From an uncultured Alteromonadales bacterium (GTDB lineage: Bacteria; Pseudomonadota; Gammaproteobacteria; Pseudomonadales; Cellvibrionaceae), in assembly GCA_937864365.1 (NCBI GenBank), contig CALMJT010000131.1, forward strand, positions 1-64,000: a DNA stretch of 64,000 bases, given 5' to 3'. The notes below the pieces were generated by a model, which was not told the DNA's origin, ran no database searches, and worked only from the letters and a program-made list of their open reading frames with translations. Within the stretch, counting starts at the first letter, position 1. Each line of letters starts with the position of its first letter. This document shows, piece after piece, positions 1 through 9,155 of this stretch. A program made the position numbers and the translations under genes.

Positions 1-34
1 TTTTATTTGCAGACGAGATATTATGGCAGATCTC

Positions 35-58
35 GGAGGTTAATCAGAGGTTCCTCTA
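35..58 (+). repeat. Remnant of the window's intergenic repeat (3' end only)
   Basis: The stretch GGTTAATCAGAGGTTCCT matches the 3' terminus of the repeat family described at 39444-39594. It lies where the reading frame of the downstream peptidase gene acquires a stop codon (TAA at 41-43). Only the terminal hairpin region is recognisable, so this is a scar or deleted copy, not a full element. Confidence 0.55.
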
Positions 59-160
59 CACAATAAACTGATACCTCAAGGAAAAACTTTAATAGAAGAC
101 GGTGTTCTAGGAAAAAATACGACTGAAGCAATTTTAAAATTTCAGAAATCTGCGGTTGGA

Positions 161-952
161 ATGAAAAATCCTGATGGAAGAATAGATCCGAATGGAAAAA
201 CCTTTAGATTTCTCACTCTATATTTTAGCAGTTTGGAACAGGATAAAATTGAAAGGGATTTGGTCGTTAGTGGCTCCGTCACGAAGACCAAACTTAATAG
301 CGTTACACAAGAAAAACTTAATTCTAATGCTGGCCTTGCAAGTTATCGGGTAATTTATAGTGGAGTTGAGCAATCCAAGAGGGTTGTGTCAAATTACTCA
401 CTAAATGTTATAAAACTTGCTTTGAAAGAATCAGGAATGGATGTCGCTGTGATTACATCTACTCTACGAACTCCGAGAGAGCAAGCGGTTATTATGTATA
501 AAAACGCCAAAATAAACTTGAGCAAGCAATACGCTCTCTATGGAAAGGTTGGTGATCAGGTACTGAAAGTTTTTGAAAACAATAAAAGCAAGAGTGAAGG
601 TGAAGTCTTAAACTTGATGATTAAGGCAATTGAGGAGTATGAAGATAAAAATCTACGAGTATCCAAACATTGTGTGTCTGAGGCAGGGTACAAAAAATTA
701 AACATTATTGATATTGGAGTTAACTCAACCAAAGCAGTGTGCAAGAATTTCGACTTGTCTAAATTTACTGCAGCGTTAAGACAGCTTGAAAAAGATGGTT
801 ATATTTCACGAATGATTGACGAAACTTCTAAGTCAAATTCTTGTTGGCATTTGGAAATAATTCCAAACATTAAAGCCGTGGAAAACTACAATAAAAATAC
901 GATTTTTATGCCTCAGAGATTAATAAACAGTAATGGATACATGCTATGTTAA
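161..952 (+). CDS. Peptidoglycan-binding / M15-like peptidase, 5' end disrupted (possible pseudogene)
   Basis: Probable secreted cell-wall hydrolase of the kind used as an antibacterial effector. The open frame extends upstream of the listed ATG to base 44, and those codons encode a typical peptidoglycan-binding fold (DGVLGKNTTEAILKFQ), continued after the ATG by GMKNPDGRIDPNGKT. The C-terminal half looks like a D-Ala-D-Ala peptidase (M15/VanY fold). Candidate metal ligands are the His of SKH, the Asp of IIDIG and the His of CWHLE. An in-frame ATG at 23 reads M-A-D-L-G-G and then stops at TAA 41-43, inside a repeat remnant. The true N-terminus therefore seems to have been lost. ATG 161 lies within the binding domain and has no clear ribosome-binding site. 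The gene overlaps the next one by 7 bp. The domain call is fairly safe; whether it is expressed is uncertain. Confidence 0.6.
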   Translation: MKNPDGRIDPNGKTFRFLTLYFSSLEQDKIERDLVVSGSVTKTKLNSVTQEKLNSNAGLASYRVIYSGVEQSKRVVSNYSLNVIKLALKESGMDVAVITSTLRTPREQAVIMYKNAKINLSKQYALYGKVGDQVLKVFENNKSKSEGEVLNLMIKAIEEYEDKNLRVSKHCVSEAGYKKLNIIDIGVNSTKAVCKNFDLSKFTAALRQLEKDGYISRMIDETSKSNSCWHLEIIPNIKAVENYNKNTIFMPQRLINSNGYMLC

Positions 953-1590
953 AAAAATATATACTGTGTGTGCTAATCTGTTTCTCGGGATTTGCATGCG
1001 CGGAAAAACCTCCGCAAGAGAATCATGCTAGTAATATAACAAAAAACTCTGCTTCGAAAGTATCTGAATCACTGAGCGATAGTCAAGGTGACTCTATTGA
1101 GCTTTCTAATTGTAATATTTCGTTGGCAAGTATTCATACATTTAGGAATATAAAAGACGCTAAACTTTCTGAGATAGAGCAAAGTATCGACCCAGATAGT
1201 GGTGAGCAGGTAGTAACTCAAACTGTAAGTTACAATAACGGAGATACGGTACTTGTTAGGCAGTCTTTTTGTTATCTGTACAATTTTGAAGCAGAGTATT
1301 TTTTAACGAATGTATCAGAAGAAAATTTTAAATTAGCAATTAATCGAATTGATAATTTAGTAGCAAATGTAGACCAAGATTACAAATTGAAAGCTGCATT
1401 GGTTGATGTTGTAGAATTAATGATGAATTTAAATAACTTTGCTACAGGTGATTCCTTCGAGCATGGTCTTCCAGCCCAAGCAGTAATTTCTTCACAATAT
1501 GTAGAGCACGGATTGTCTTTTAAAGCTGCTAACGAAACGGATATACCCGCTGTTATTGATTTTTATTTTTCTCTAGACGGTGAGGAATAG
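946..1590 (+). CDS. Secreted hypothetical protein, candidate immunity protein
   Basis: I do not recognise this 214-residue protein. It begins with a clear signal peptide (MLKKYILCVLICFSGFACA) that could be cut after ACA, or processed as a lipoprotein at the Cys, although the lipobox is poor. The mature part is acidic and Asn-rich, with two Cys residues (NCNIS and SFCYL) that could form a disulfide. It overlaps the end of the upstream peptidoglycan-peptidase gene by 7 bp, which implies translational coupling. A periplasmic protein coupled to a wall hydrolase suggests an immunity protein that protects the producer. That role is inferred from context only. Confidence 0.6.
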   Translation: MLKKYILCVLICFSGFACAEKPPQENHASNITKNSASKVSESLSDSQGDSIELSNCNISLASIHTFRNIKDAKLSEIEQSIDPDSGEQVVTQTVSYNNGDTVLVRQSFCYLYNFEAEYFLTNVSEENFKLAINRIDNLVANVDQDYKLKAALVDVVELMMNLNNFATGDSFEHGLPAQAVISSQYVEHGLSFKAANETDIPAVIDFYFSLDGEE

Positions 1591-1605
1591 TTGTACATTA
1601 GAATG

Positions 1606-1639
1606 CATCTGATTGATTCAGGTGGAGGTCAATCAGATG
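1606..1639. terminator. Hairpin after the effector/immunity pair
   Basis: Perfect 11-bp inverted repeat CATCTGATTGA / TCAATCAGATG with a 12-nt loop, just after the stop codon at 1590. There is no T-tract, so it may be a weak terminator or a relic of the repeat family, whose stems share CTGATT. Confidence 0.35.
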
Positions 1640-1712
1640 TCAATAATTGAGGAATACTATTTCTAAATCCTATAATATATGAACTAATTTTTAACGTTCA
1701 TACTGTTTCTTC

Positions 1713-4349
1713 ATGCTACCGACTTTTCCTATCTCCGATTTACTGCCTTCCATTCAAGAAGCCATCAGCCAAAACGATGAATTACTGCTAATCGCGCCAC
1801 CCGGCGCGGGTAAAACCACGTTAGTGCCTTTGGCGTTGCTCGATGTTTTTAGCGAGTTGGGAAAAATTATTGTTATTGAGCCACGCCGAATTGCGGCGCG
1901 CACGGCGGCATCACGAATGGCGGAAATTCTTGAAGAACCTGTTGGTGAAACCGTGGGTTTTCGGGTGCGGTTACAAACCCAAGTAAGTGCGGCGACGAAA
2001 ATCGAGGTGGTTACCGAAGGGGTTTTTCTGCGTATGCTTCAAGATGACCCAAGCTTAGAAGACGTAAGCTTGGTGATTTTTGATGAATTTCACGAGCGCA
2101 GTTTAAACAGTGATTTGGCCTTGGCGTTAACGGTTAATTCAAAATTATTGTTTTCTGATTTACGAGAAAATCCGCTAAAACTGATTGTGATGTCGGCAAC
2201 GCTGGACTCTCAGGGTTTATCCGGCGCGCTTTCGAGTTATTTAAATAAAACCGTTCCCGTACTTGAAAGCCCCGGAAAATCGTTTCCGGTTGAGATTGTT
2301 TATTCCGCAAAAAATTATTCCACGTTTGATGTTTATTCAGAGGTTTATGGGTTTGTTACTCAAGCGTTTTCTAAAACCGAAGGAAATGTATTGGTATTTT
2401 TACCGGGAATTAGCGAGATTAATCGCGTAAAAAATCATTTAGAAGAAAACAGTCTTCAGCATTATTTTGGCCCCAATAGTGTCGAGATTTTTGCCTTGCA
2501 CGGCGGTTTGTCGTTGGATGCACAAAACGAAATCGTTAAGCCCAAAGACAATAATAAAAATGCCCGTCGAGTGATTTTGTCTACCTCTATTGCGCAAACC
2601 AGTTTGACTATTCCCGGTATTACCGCGGTGGTGGATACGGGTTTGGTACGCTTACCAGAATTTGATGCCAAAACCACAACCATGCGTTTGGTAACAAAAT
2701 TGGTTTCAAAAGCGACGGCTAAACAGCGCACCGGCCGGGCTGGCCGTTTAGGGCCGGGTGTGTGTTTTCGCATGTGGAGCGAAGAAAAAGATTATCAATT
2801 ACCTGAATTTGATACACCCGAAATTTTATCGTCAGATTTAACGGATTTATTGCTGCAAATAAAAGCTTGGGGAATTGATGACGTTAGCGATTTATTTTGG
2901 TTAGACGCTCCGCCAAAACATTTGCTCGGTGCGAGTATTACTTTATTAAATGACTTAGGTGCTTTTAAAGAAGGCCAATTAACGCCGCTAGGCGAACAGA
3001 TGGTATTGCTTCCAGTAGCGCCGCGTTTGGCAAAAATGTTGTTAGTTGCAAAAGCTCTGGGCGTTAATACTGTTGTAAGCGAACGTAATGTTAGCGGTTA
3101 TATTGAACAATTGGCTTGTAACATTGCTGCCTTAATTCAAGATTATAAGCTTAAAGGTAATAGTGCAGATTTGTTTTCTGTTATTGAATCAATGAGTCAG
3201 ACGGTTTCGAAAAATAATCGTGAATTATCGGCCTCGGTTAGAATTGCTCAACAGCTAATGCAGCTTGTTAAAAATCTGTCGATAAAAGACCTGTCGATAA
3301 AAAATCAAGATAATTTACTTAATTTAGAAATCTTAAATTCAGCGTTTTTATCTCCGGTTGATGTTGCCAAAGAGTTAGTAGCATTTTTGCTGGCGCAAGC
3401 GTTTCCCGATCGAATTGCAAAAAAAGTTCGTGGTGAAGTCTATAAGTTAGCGAATGGGCGCGGTGCAGTATTAGATGAACTTGATCCATTAATTGCTAGC
3501 GAGTGGTTAGTGGTTATTGATTTGGGTGGACAAAAAAATCAATCCCGCGATCGAATTTATTCAGCGGTAGCTTTACCCAAAACGGTGATTGAAAATTCAT
3601 TATTTTATTTGCAAAAAAACTCAACCGATATTCGTTGGAACGATTCGGACGGACGTTTTGTTGCTGTAAATACCGTAAAAGTGGGCGCTATTGTTTTAAA
3701 AGAAACGCCTGTTGAAAATATTACTTCTGCGCAGCGAGTTGAGTCGTTAATTGATTGGTTTAAGAGTAAAGGCGAAACCGCTTTAAATTGGGTTACTTGG
3801 GACGACACTGTGCTTCAGTGGCGCCAGCGTGTTCAATTATTAAAAACCATTGATCCCGATTCAAATTGGCCGGATGTTTCTAATGCCGGTTTGATGAATT
3901 CTATAGAACTTTGGCTGGAACCCTACATTGCCAATGTTAGCAATTTGTCGCAGTTAAAAAATTTATCGATGACGGCTCAACTTTCTAGTCTGCTTAATTG
4001 GCAACAGTCGCAAACTTTGGATGAACTGCTGCCCGAAAAAATTACTGTGCCCTCGGGTTCTAAAATCTCTATAGATTATCAACAAAATCCTCCGATATTG
4101 GCGGTAAAGCTTCAAGAAATGTTTGGTTTGGACGCAACTCCGACGTTGGCAAACGGTAAGGTGTCGCTGAGTATTCATTTGTTGTCTCCGGCGCGCAGAC
4201 CACTGCAAATCACCCAAGATCTAGCCGGGTTTTGGAAAGGATCCTATCAAGAGGTTCGCAAAGAGATGAAAGGTCGTTATCCCAAGCATCACTGGCCTGA
4301 AGATCCCTATTCGATTGCACCTACCGCAAGAGCCAAACCACGAAAGTGA
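1713..4349 (+). CDS. hrpB: ATP-dependent RNA helicase HrpB
   Basis: DEAH-family helicase whose cellular role is poorly defined. The 878 residues fit the HrpB layout: Walker A APPGAGKTT near residues 28-36, Walker B/motif II DEFH at 124-127, motif III SAT near 161, motif VI QRTGRAGR near 340, then an HA2 region and the HrpB-specific C-terminal domain (FWKGSYQEVRKEMKGRYPKHHWPEDP). It is slightly longer than the E. coli protein. It stands alone between the effector pair and prfB, so it is probably monocistronic. Confidence 0.95.
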   Translation: MLPTFPISDLLPSIQEAISQNDELLLIAPPGAGKTTLVPLALLDVFSELGKIIVIEPRRIAARTAASRMAEILEEPVGETVGFRVRLQTQVSAATKIEVVTEGVFLRMLQDDPSLEDVSLVIFDEFHERSLNSDLALALTVNSKLLFSDLRENPLKLIVMSATLDSQGLSGALSSYLNKTVPVLESPGKSFPVEIVYSAKNYSTFDVYSEVYGFVTQAFSKTEGNVLVFLPGISEINRVKNHLEENSLQHYFGPNSVEIFALHGGLSLDAQNEIVKPKDNNKNARRVILSTSIAQTSLTIPGITAVVDTGLVRLPEFDAKTTTMRLVTKLVSKATAKQRTGRAGRLGPGVCFRMWSEEKDYQLPEFDTPEILSSDLTDLLLQIKAWGIDDVSDLFWLDAPPKHLLGASITLLNDLGAFKEGQLTPLGEQMVLLPVAPRLAKMLLVAKALGVNTVVSERNVSGYIEQLACNIAALIQDYKLKGNSADLFSVIESMSQTVSKNNRELSASVRIAQQLMQLVKNLSIKDLSIKNQDNLLNLEILNSAFLSPVDVAKELVAFLLAQAFPDRIAKKVRGEVYKLANGRGAVLDELDPLIASEWLVVIDLGGQKNQSRDRIYSAVALPKTVIENSLFYLQKNSTDIRWNDSDGRFVAVNTVKVGAIVLKETPVENITSAQRVESLIDWFKSKGETALNWVTWDDTVLQWRQRVQLLKTIDPDSNWPDVSNAGLMNSIELWLEPYIANVSNLSQLKNLSMTAQLSSLLNWQQSQTLDELLPEKITVPSGSKISIDYQQNPPILAVKLQEMFGLDATPTLANGKVSLSIHLLSPARRPLQITQDLAGFWKGSYQEVRKEMKGRYPKHHWPEDPYSIAPTARAKPRK

Positions 4350-4408
4350 TAACGCGCTTGAAATTCGTGTAACTGCTGGTTTTATGGCTGTTTTTGCATT
4401 TTCAAAAT

Positions 4409-4441
4409 AGGCGCCCTAGGGTACAATTCGCGCCTTTTTTA
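4409..4441 (+). terminator. Possible hrpB terminator
   Basis: A short stem AGGCGC / GCGCCT with a 15-nt loop is followed directly by a T-tract. The loop holds GTACAAT, which could instead be a -10 element for prfB, so terminator and promoter readings overlap here. Confidence 0.4.
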
Positions 4442-4490
4442 TTACTGGTCGCGCATTGGCGACTCGCTTGAATAGAGCCCAAATCACATT

Positions 4491-5586
4491 ATGGAAATAG
4501 CACCTTACCAAAACGCACTTAAAGACCTGCAAAGTCGTACCGACGTGCTTAGGGGGTATCTTTGACTACGCAGAGAAAAAAGATCGCCTAACCGAAGTTG
4601 AGTTGTTGTTGGCCGAACCCGATGTTTGGAACGACCAAGAACGCGCTCAGGCATTGGGTCGCGAACGTTCCTCTTTAGAGTTGGTGGTAGAAACCATCGA
4701 TAAGCTCGACCAAGGCGTTGAAGACGGCAAAGAACTCTTGTCGATGGCCGTTGAAGAAGACGATGAAGACTTGCTGGTTGATGTTCAATCAGAAATCGAC
4801 GAATTAACCAAGCAGCTTGAAGTGCTTGAGTTCCGTCGTATGTTCTCCGGCGAGATGGACCCGAACAATGCTTATCTCGATATTCAATCTGGCTCCGGTG
4901 GTACCGAAGCGCAAGATTGGGCGGAAATGATTTTGCGTATGTATTTGCGTTGGGGTGAGGCGCACGGTTTTAAAACCACTCTTGAAGAATGTTCTGCCGG
5001 CGACGTAGCGGGTATTAAAAGTGCCACCATTCGCTTTGAAGGCGAATACGCGTTTGGTTGGTTGCGTACCGAAACCGGCGTGCATCGTTTGGTACGTAAG
5101 AGTCCATTTGACTCCGGCAACCGTCGTCATACCTCTTTTAGCTCGGTGTTTGTTGCGCCTGAAATTGACGACAACATCGAAATTGAAATCAATAAAGCCG
5201 ATATTCGTGAAGACACCTATCGCGCCTCGGGTGCGGGTGGTCAGCACGTTAACAAAACCGACTCTGCGGTGCGTTTAACCCATGTTCCAACCGGTATTGT
5301 CGTGTCTTGTCAGAGCGAGCGTTCGCAGCATCAAAACCGCGATAAAGCGTGGAAGATGTTACGTGCGCGCATGTACGAACAAGAGCTGCTTAAGCGCAAT
5401 GCCGAAAAACAAGCCATGGAAGACAGCAAATCTGACATTGGCTGGGGTAGCCAGATTCGATCTTACGTACTGGATGACCAACGCATTAAAGACCTGCGTA
5501 CCAGCGTACAAACCAGTAACTGCCAAGCGGTTCTAGACGGTGATCTAGACCAATTCATTGAAGCAAGTTTGAAAGCCGGCTTGTAA
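4491..5586 (+). CDS. prfB: Peptide chain release factor 2, with programmed +1 frameshift
   Basis: RF2 recognises UGA and UAA and triggers peptide release. The ORF track shows only the part after the shift. The real gene starts at ATG 4491 ([14 protein letters not shown]), reads 24 codons to an in-frame TGA at 4563-4565, and continues after a +1 slip on CTT with GAC TAC GCA (DYAEKK). The total is 364 residues, about the E. coli length. The stop-recognition tripeptide SPF (RKSPFDSG) and the catalytic GGQ (GAGGQHVNK) are both present. The TGA is an autoregulatory recoding site, not a mutation. lysS follows 44 bp downstream, the usual prfB-lysS pairing. Confidence 0.97.
4551..4566 (+). promoter_or_regulatory. 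prfB +1 recoding site
   Basis: AGGGGGTATCTTTGAC combines the internal Shine-Dalgarno-like AGGGGG, the slippery CTT, the UGA stop and the following C. This is the canonical RF2 frameshift signal. Low RF2 slows termination at UGA and lets ribosomes slip into +1, raising RF2 synthesis. Confidence 0.97.
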
Positions 5587-5630
5587 TCGCAAGCCAACCT
5601 TTACTCTCCCAATCGAAATTAGGAATTCCT

Positions 5631-7157
5631 ATGAGCGACAATCCACAGAACTCAGTTCAACCTCAAGATGAAAACAAATTGGTTGCAGAGCGTCGCGCTA
5701 AACTTAAACAGATCAGAGAAAGCGTTGATGTCGCTTTCCCTAATGATTTTCGACCAGAGCACAAGGCTGCTCAGTTACAAGCTCAATACGGCGAGTCTTC
5801 TAAAGAACAGTTAGAGAGCGAAGCCAATGTTGTGAGCGTTGCCGGACGTGTTATTCGTTCGCGCGGTGCATTTATGGTGTTGCAAGATACCACCGGCACT
5901 ATTCAGTTATACGTTACTAAAGATGCACGTCCGTTTGCTAAGAGCGTTGACCTAGGCGACATTATTGGCGTTTCTGGTGAATTGCATAAATCTGGCAAAG
6001 GCGATCTTTATGTGAACCTTGATCAGTACCAATTGCTTACCAAGTCTTTGCGTCCGCTTCCCGATAAATTCCACGGTTTAAGCGATCAAGAAACCCGGTA
6101 CCGTCAGCGTTATGTCGATTTGATTGCGAACCCTGAAGTGCGCGATGTATTTACAAAGCGTTCACAAATTATCAATTTTATTCGTAACTACTTAGCCGAG
6201 CGCGCGTTCTTAGAAGTTGAAACGCCAATGTTGCAGTCAATTCCCGGTGGCGCTTCGGCAAGACCGTTTGTGACTCATCACAATGCGTTAGATTTAGACA
6301 TGTTTATGCGTATTTCGCCTGAGCTGTATCTAAAACGTTTAGTTGTAGGCGGTTTTGAGCGTGTGTTCGAAATTAACCGTAACTTCCGTAACGAAGGTTT
6401 ATCGACTCGGCACAATCCAGAATTCACTATGTTGGAGTTCTACCAGGCTTACGCTGACTACAACGATCTGATGGATTTAACCGAAGATTTATTGCGTAAA
6501 ATGGCTGCCACTATTTTGGGAACCACTCAGCTAAAAAGCACAGTCAAAAACGGCGATGGTGAAGTGGTGGAAGAAAAGGTGTATGACCTTGAAAAGCCAT
6601 TCCACAGAATCAGCGTTTTCGACTCTATTTTGCATTTCAATGCCGATATCAACGCTGAGAACATTTCTACCATTGAAGCGGCTACCGAAGTTTGTAAGAA
6701 ACTTTCCATTCCAGTGAAAGATATCTGGGGTCTGGGCAAGCTGCAAATCGAGATCTTTGAGAAAACCGTTGAGCACCGTTTGGATGAACCTACGTTCATT
6801 ACTCAGTATCCAGCAGAAGTTTCTCCTTTGGCGCGTCGCAATGACAGCAATCCGTTTGTTACCGATCGCTTTGAGTTCTTTGTGGGTGGTCGTGAAATCG
6901 CGAATGGCTTCTCTGAGCTTAACGACGCAGAAGATCAAGCCGAGCGCTTTATGGCGCAGGTTGCCGAAAAAGACGCCGGTGATGACGAAGCAATGCATTA
7001 CGATGGCGACTATGTGTGTGCGCTGGAATACGGTATGCCTCCAACGGCGGGTGAAGGTATTGGTATCGATCGTTTGGTGATGTTGTTTACCGATTCGCCG
7101 TCAATCCGAGACGTTATTCTGTTCCCTGCAATGAGACCCTTGTTAGATACAAAATAA
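5631..7157 (+). CDS. lysS: Lysyl-tRNA synthetase, class II
   Basis: Charges tRNA-Lys in the cytoplasm. The 508 residues have an N-terminal OB-fold anticodon-binding domain ([17 protein letters not shown]), then the class II catalytic core: motif 2 [18 protein letters not shown] and motif 3 [12 protein letters not shown] near the C-terminus. AGGA precedes the ATG. It sits downstream of prfB and ends at a strong hairpin terminator, so prfB-lysS is probably one unit. Confidence 0.97.
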   Translation: MSDNPQNSVQPQDENKLVAERRAKLKQIRESVDVAFPNDFRPEHKAAQLQAQYGESSKEQLESEANVVSVAGRVIRSRGAFMVLQDTTGTIQLYVTKDARPFAKSVDLGDIIGVSGELHKSGKGDLYVNLDQYQLLTKSLRPLPDKFHGLSDQETRYRQRYVDLIANPEVRDVFTKRSQIINFIRNYLAERAFLEVETPMLQSIPGGASARPFVTHHNALDLDMFMRISPELYLKRLVVGGFERVFEINRNFRNEGLSTRHNPEFTMLEFYQAYADYNDLMDLTEDLLRKMAATILGTTQLKSTVKNGDGEVVEEKVYDLEKPFHRISVFDSILHFNADINAENISTIEAATEVCKKLSIPVKDIWGLGKLQIEIFEKTVEHRLDEPTFITQYPAEVSPLARRNDSNPFVTDRFEFFVGGREIANGFSELNDAEDQAERFMAQVAEKDAGDDEAMHYDGDYVCALEYGMPPTAGEGIGIDRLVMLFTDSPSIRDVILFPAMRPLLDTK

Positions 7158-7173
7158 CTTCAGTTTCTGTAAT

Positions 7174-7202
7174 AAAAAAGCCGCCGAAAGGCGGTTTTTT
7201 TA
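7174..7202 (+). terminator. Rho-independent terminator of lysS
   Basis: A-tract, stem CCGCC-GAAA-GGCGG and T-tract, 17 bp after the lysS stop codon. Confidence 0.88.
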
Positions 7203-7217
7203 TACTTGTTATTTTTT

Positions 7218-7371
7218 AGGAACCTCGGACCAACTTATCCATGACTGAATCAGAGTGAAGAAACTGAAAATACGATTTTCAGTTTCTTCACAATTTCAAT
7301 CACTTACCCATCTTGAAATTGGCGACATATCCTTGTGTCGCTAGAGACTCTAGGTTTATTGGAGTTTCTGT
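7218..7371 (+). repeat. Intergenic structured repeat, full-length copy 1
   Basis: Forward-orientation copy, AGGAACCTC... to GGAGTTTCT. Hairpin 2 is a perfect 17-bp stem here (7255-7271 with 7275-7291, loop ACG). It differs from the usual AGAAATTG/CAATTTCT by matched changes on both arms (AGAAACTG/CAGTTTCT). The dyad GCGACA...TGTGTCGC of hairpin 4 is also recognisable. Confidence 0.9.
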
Positions 7372-7823
7372 TAATTTATTAAAAAACTGTTATCGATAGT
7401 TTTTATTTTTAATTATTAACCAGTGTCCAAAAAACTAAGCTAATAAATTACCGAATACGTATGAGCGATACGAATAAATTAACATTCGGTTTTAGTTTAA
7501 CGGATTAAGAAAAACCTTTAAATGCTGCATATAGAATGCAAAATTTGATTTCAGTGAACTGTGTAGAGTATTTGTTTACTGGATGCGGAAAAATTCAAAT
7601 TAATCCTTTTTTTCTATCTGGAATGCGTATATAAATGTAGTCTATAGGGATTGACCTACTAAGGTCTTACTTTTAAAGTCAAAATTAGAAATTTGGTTGG
7701 AAAAAATCAATAATATCAACTAAGTTTTCTTGACTGTGCTCAAACAAATGTTAGTTAGACGGTTCTTTGCATCAATTAACTTGATGGTTTTAACAGGTGT
7801 TTAAATTGACTTTTAATGCTTTT
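7372..7823. other. Non-coding AT-rich spacer
   Basis: About 450 bp between repeat copies 1 and 2. I see no convincing ORF, RNA gene or terminator in it. Confidence 0.6.
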
Positions 7824-7973
7824 AGGAACCTTTGATTGACTCATTCGTGATTTAATCAGAAGAAAGAAATTGAACTGTGATTTTTAGTTTTTACAATTTT
7901 AATCACTTACCGTTCCTGAAATTCGTGACGCATTTTTATGTCACCGGAAACTCTAGGTTGATCAGAGCTTCCC
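7824..7973 (+). repeat. Intergenic structured repeat, full-length copy 2
   Basis: Forward copy, AGGAACCTTTGATTGAC... to AGAGCTTCCCT. Hairpin 4 reads GTGAC...GTCAC where most copies have GCGAC...GTCGC, so both arms have changed together. Confidence 0.85.
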
Positions 7974-8341
7974 TTAGCTAAGTTTATTTAAAAATAATAA
8001 AAGCAGGTTGTATCTATAATTTTCGTAATAAATCTAATATTAGAGCCTAATTACAAAAAATACTTTTGCTTTTTTAATTTTTAATGGTTGGCTTTTAATA
8101 ATTTTATCGTATTGGTCTTATTGAAAATTCGAGAACACAATGCGGTGTAATGGTTTATTATGGCTCGCTCTTAGCAATATTCGAATTTCGTTTAAGGTGA
8201 TATTCATGAATACGTTGGTGAGTTTCAATCTTAATATTTTCTTAAGAATGAATACTTACTATTGAGATAGCCAAGGCGTATTGGTTTTCGTTTGTGTTGG
8301 CTTGTTTCTAAACTTTTTGCTGATTCAAATGGGAGGCTAAA
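7974..8341. other. Leader/intergenic region before the small gene at 8342
   Basis: About 370 bp, AT-rich. It must contain the promoter of the downstream small gene, but I cannot point to a confident -35/-10 pair. No other feature was seen. Confidence 0.5.
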
Positions 8342-8581
8342 GTGTTACTAAAAGTTAAGGTGTCCGGCTCGCTGGTTGAAGTCTGCAATCTTTCAGAGTT
8401 GATGGATCCATGCACTAAACGCATTCACGTTCGTGAACTGCGTGGTTACAAAAATGCACAACCTGTGCATTTGCAAAAAAGCGATTTAACATTTGTGTCT
8501 GGTGAACCTCTGCCAACGTGTTGGTTACAGGTACATTTAAACTATTCAGTTCGTCAAGCGCCTCACGCAAAAGCCAGTTAA
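8342..8581 (+). CDS. Small conserved-looking hypothetical protein (79 aa)
   Basis: I do not recognise a named family. The GTG start is supported by a strong ribosome-binding site (GGGAGG at 8331-8336). The protein is soluble with no signal peptide, has three Cys residues (EVCNL, DPCTK, PTCWL) and ends in a short basic tail. Motifs SGSLVEV and SGEPLPTCWL look constrained. It is isolated between repeat copies and is the only gene between lysS and ung. The good ribosome-binding site and protein-like composition favour a real gene; function is unknown. Confidence 0.6.
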   Translation: MLLKVKVSGSLVEVCNLSELMDPCTKRIHVRELRGYKNAQPVHLQKSDLTFVSGEPLPTCWLQVHLNYSVRQAPHAKAS

Positions 8582-8591
8582 GTATTCTATA

Positions 8592-8664
8592 TTTTTAAGC
8601 CACTTCGTTCTGGATTTTAAATATTAATTATTATAAAAAATTAATGGATTAAGTGGCTTAAAAA
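8592..8664. repeat. Long-armed inverted repeat after the 79-aa gene
   Basis: Arms TTTTTAAGCCACTT (8592-8605) and AAGTGGCTTAAAAA (8651-8664) are perfect reverse complements, 14 bp, separated by a 45-nt AT-rich loop. The position suggests a terminator or mRNA 3'-end structure. Confidence 0.5.
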
Positions 8665-8720
8665 CAGACCTTTCTCACGTATTAAATTCCTTTCTAACAT
8701 TTCTGTATTTATTAGTGCGA

Positions 8721-8873
8721 TAAAAACTCTGATTAACTCATCTATGATTTAATCAAAAGGCAGAAATTAACGGTGCAATTTTCAAGCTGTTCATATTGTC
8801 AATCACTTGTTATTTTCGAGGCTGGCATTACATCACTGTTTTGCAGGCAACTCTCGCTTAATCAGAGTTGCCT
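8721..8873 (+). repeat. Intergenic structured repeat, degenerate copy 3
   Basis: Forward copy from AACTCTGATTAACTC to TTAATCAGAGTTGCCT. The terminal hairpins are intact, while hairpin 4 has decayed (GGCATTACATCACTG). Confidence 0.8.
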
Positions 8874-8960
8874 GTATTTCGTTTCATTACTCTCGATGAA
8901 TATTCTTTCATAACACTTCTAAATGAATGGTTAGCGAACTTATTTGCAAATGTTATTATA

Positions 8961-9110
8961 GCGCTTTGGTTAACTCATCCATGATTTAAACAGAGAACAG
9001 AAGTTGACAATGTGATTTCTGAATTCTTCACACTGTCAATCATTGATTGTTCTTGAAATTGACGACACATGCCCGTGTCACTGTAAACTCTGGGCCAATT
9101 AGAGTTTCCT
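8961..9110 (+). repeat. Intergenic structured repeat, copy 4 upstream of ung
   Basis: Forward copy ending AATTAGAGTTTCCTA about 45 bp before the ung start codon. The left end is degenerate (GCGCTTTGGTTAACTCATCC). Together with copy 3 it fills most of the gap between the small gene and ung. Confidence 0.8.
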
Positions 9111-9155
9111 ATGTATTTGAGTTAATCGTTACTGAAGCAATAAGAGAGTTAAAGC

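Noticed and set aside
4563-4565. In-frame TGA near the start of prfB, which could look like a pseudogene
   Set aside because: The surrounding AGGGGGTATCTTTGAC is the canonical programmed frameshift and the downstream frame is fully intact.
4804-5247. 147-aa minus-strand ORF opposite prfB
   Set aside because: It is a shadow of the highly conserved prfB frame, with no ribosome-binding site or family resemblance.
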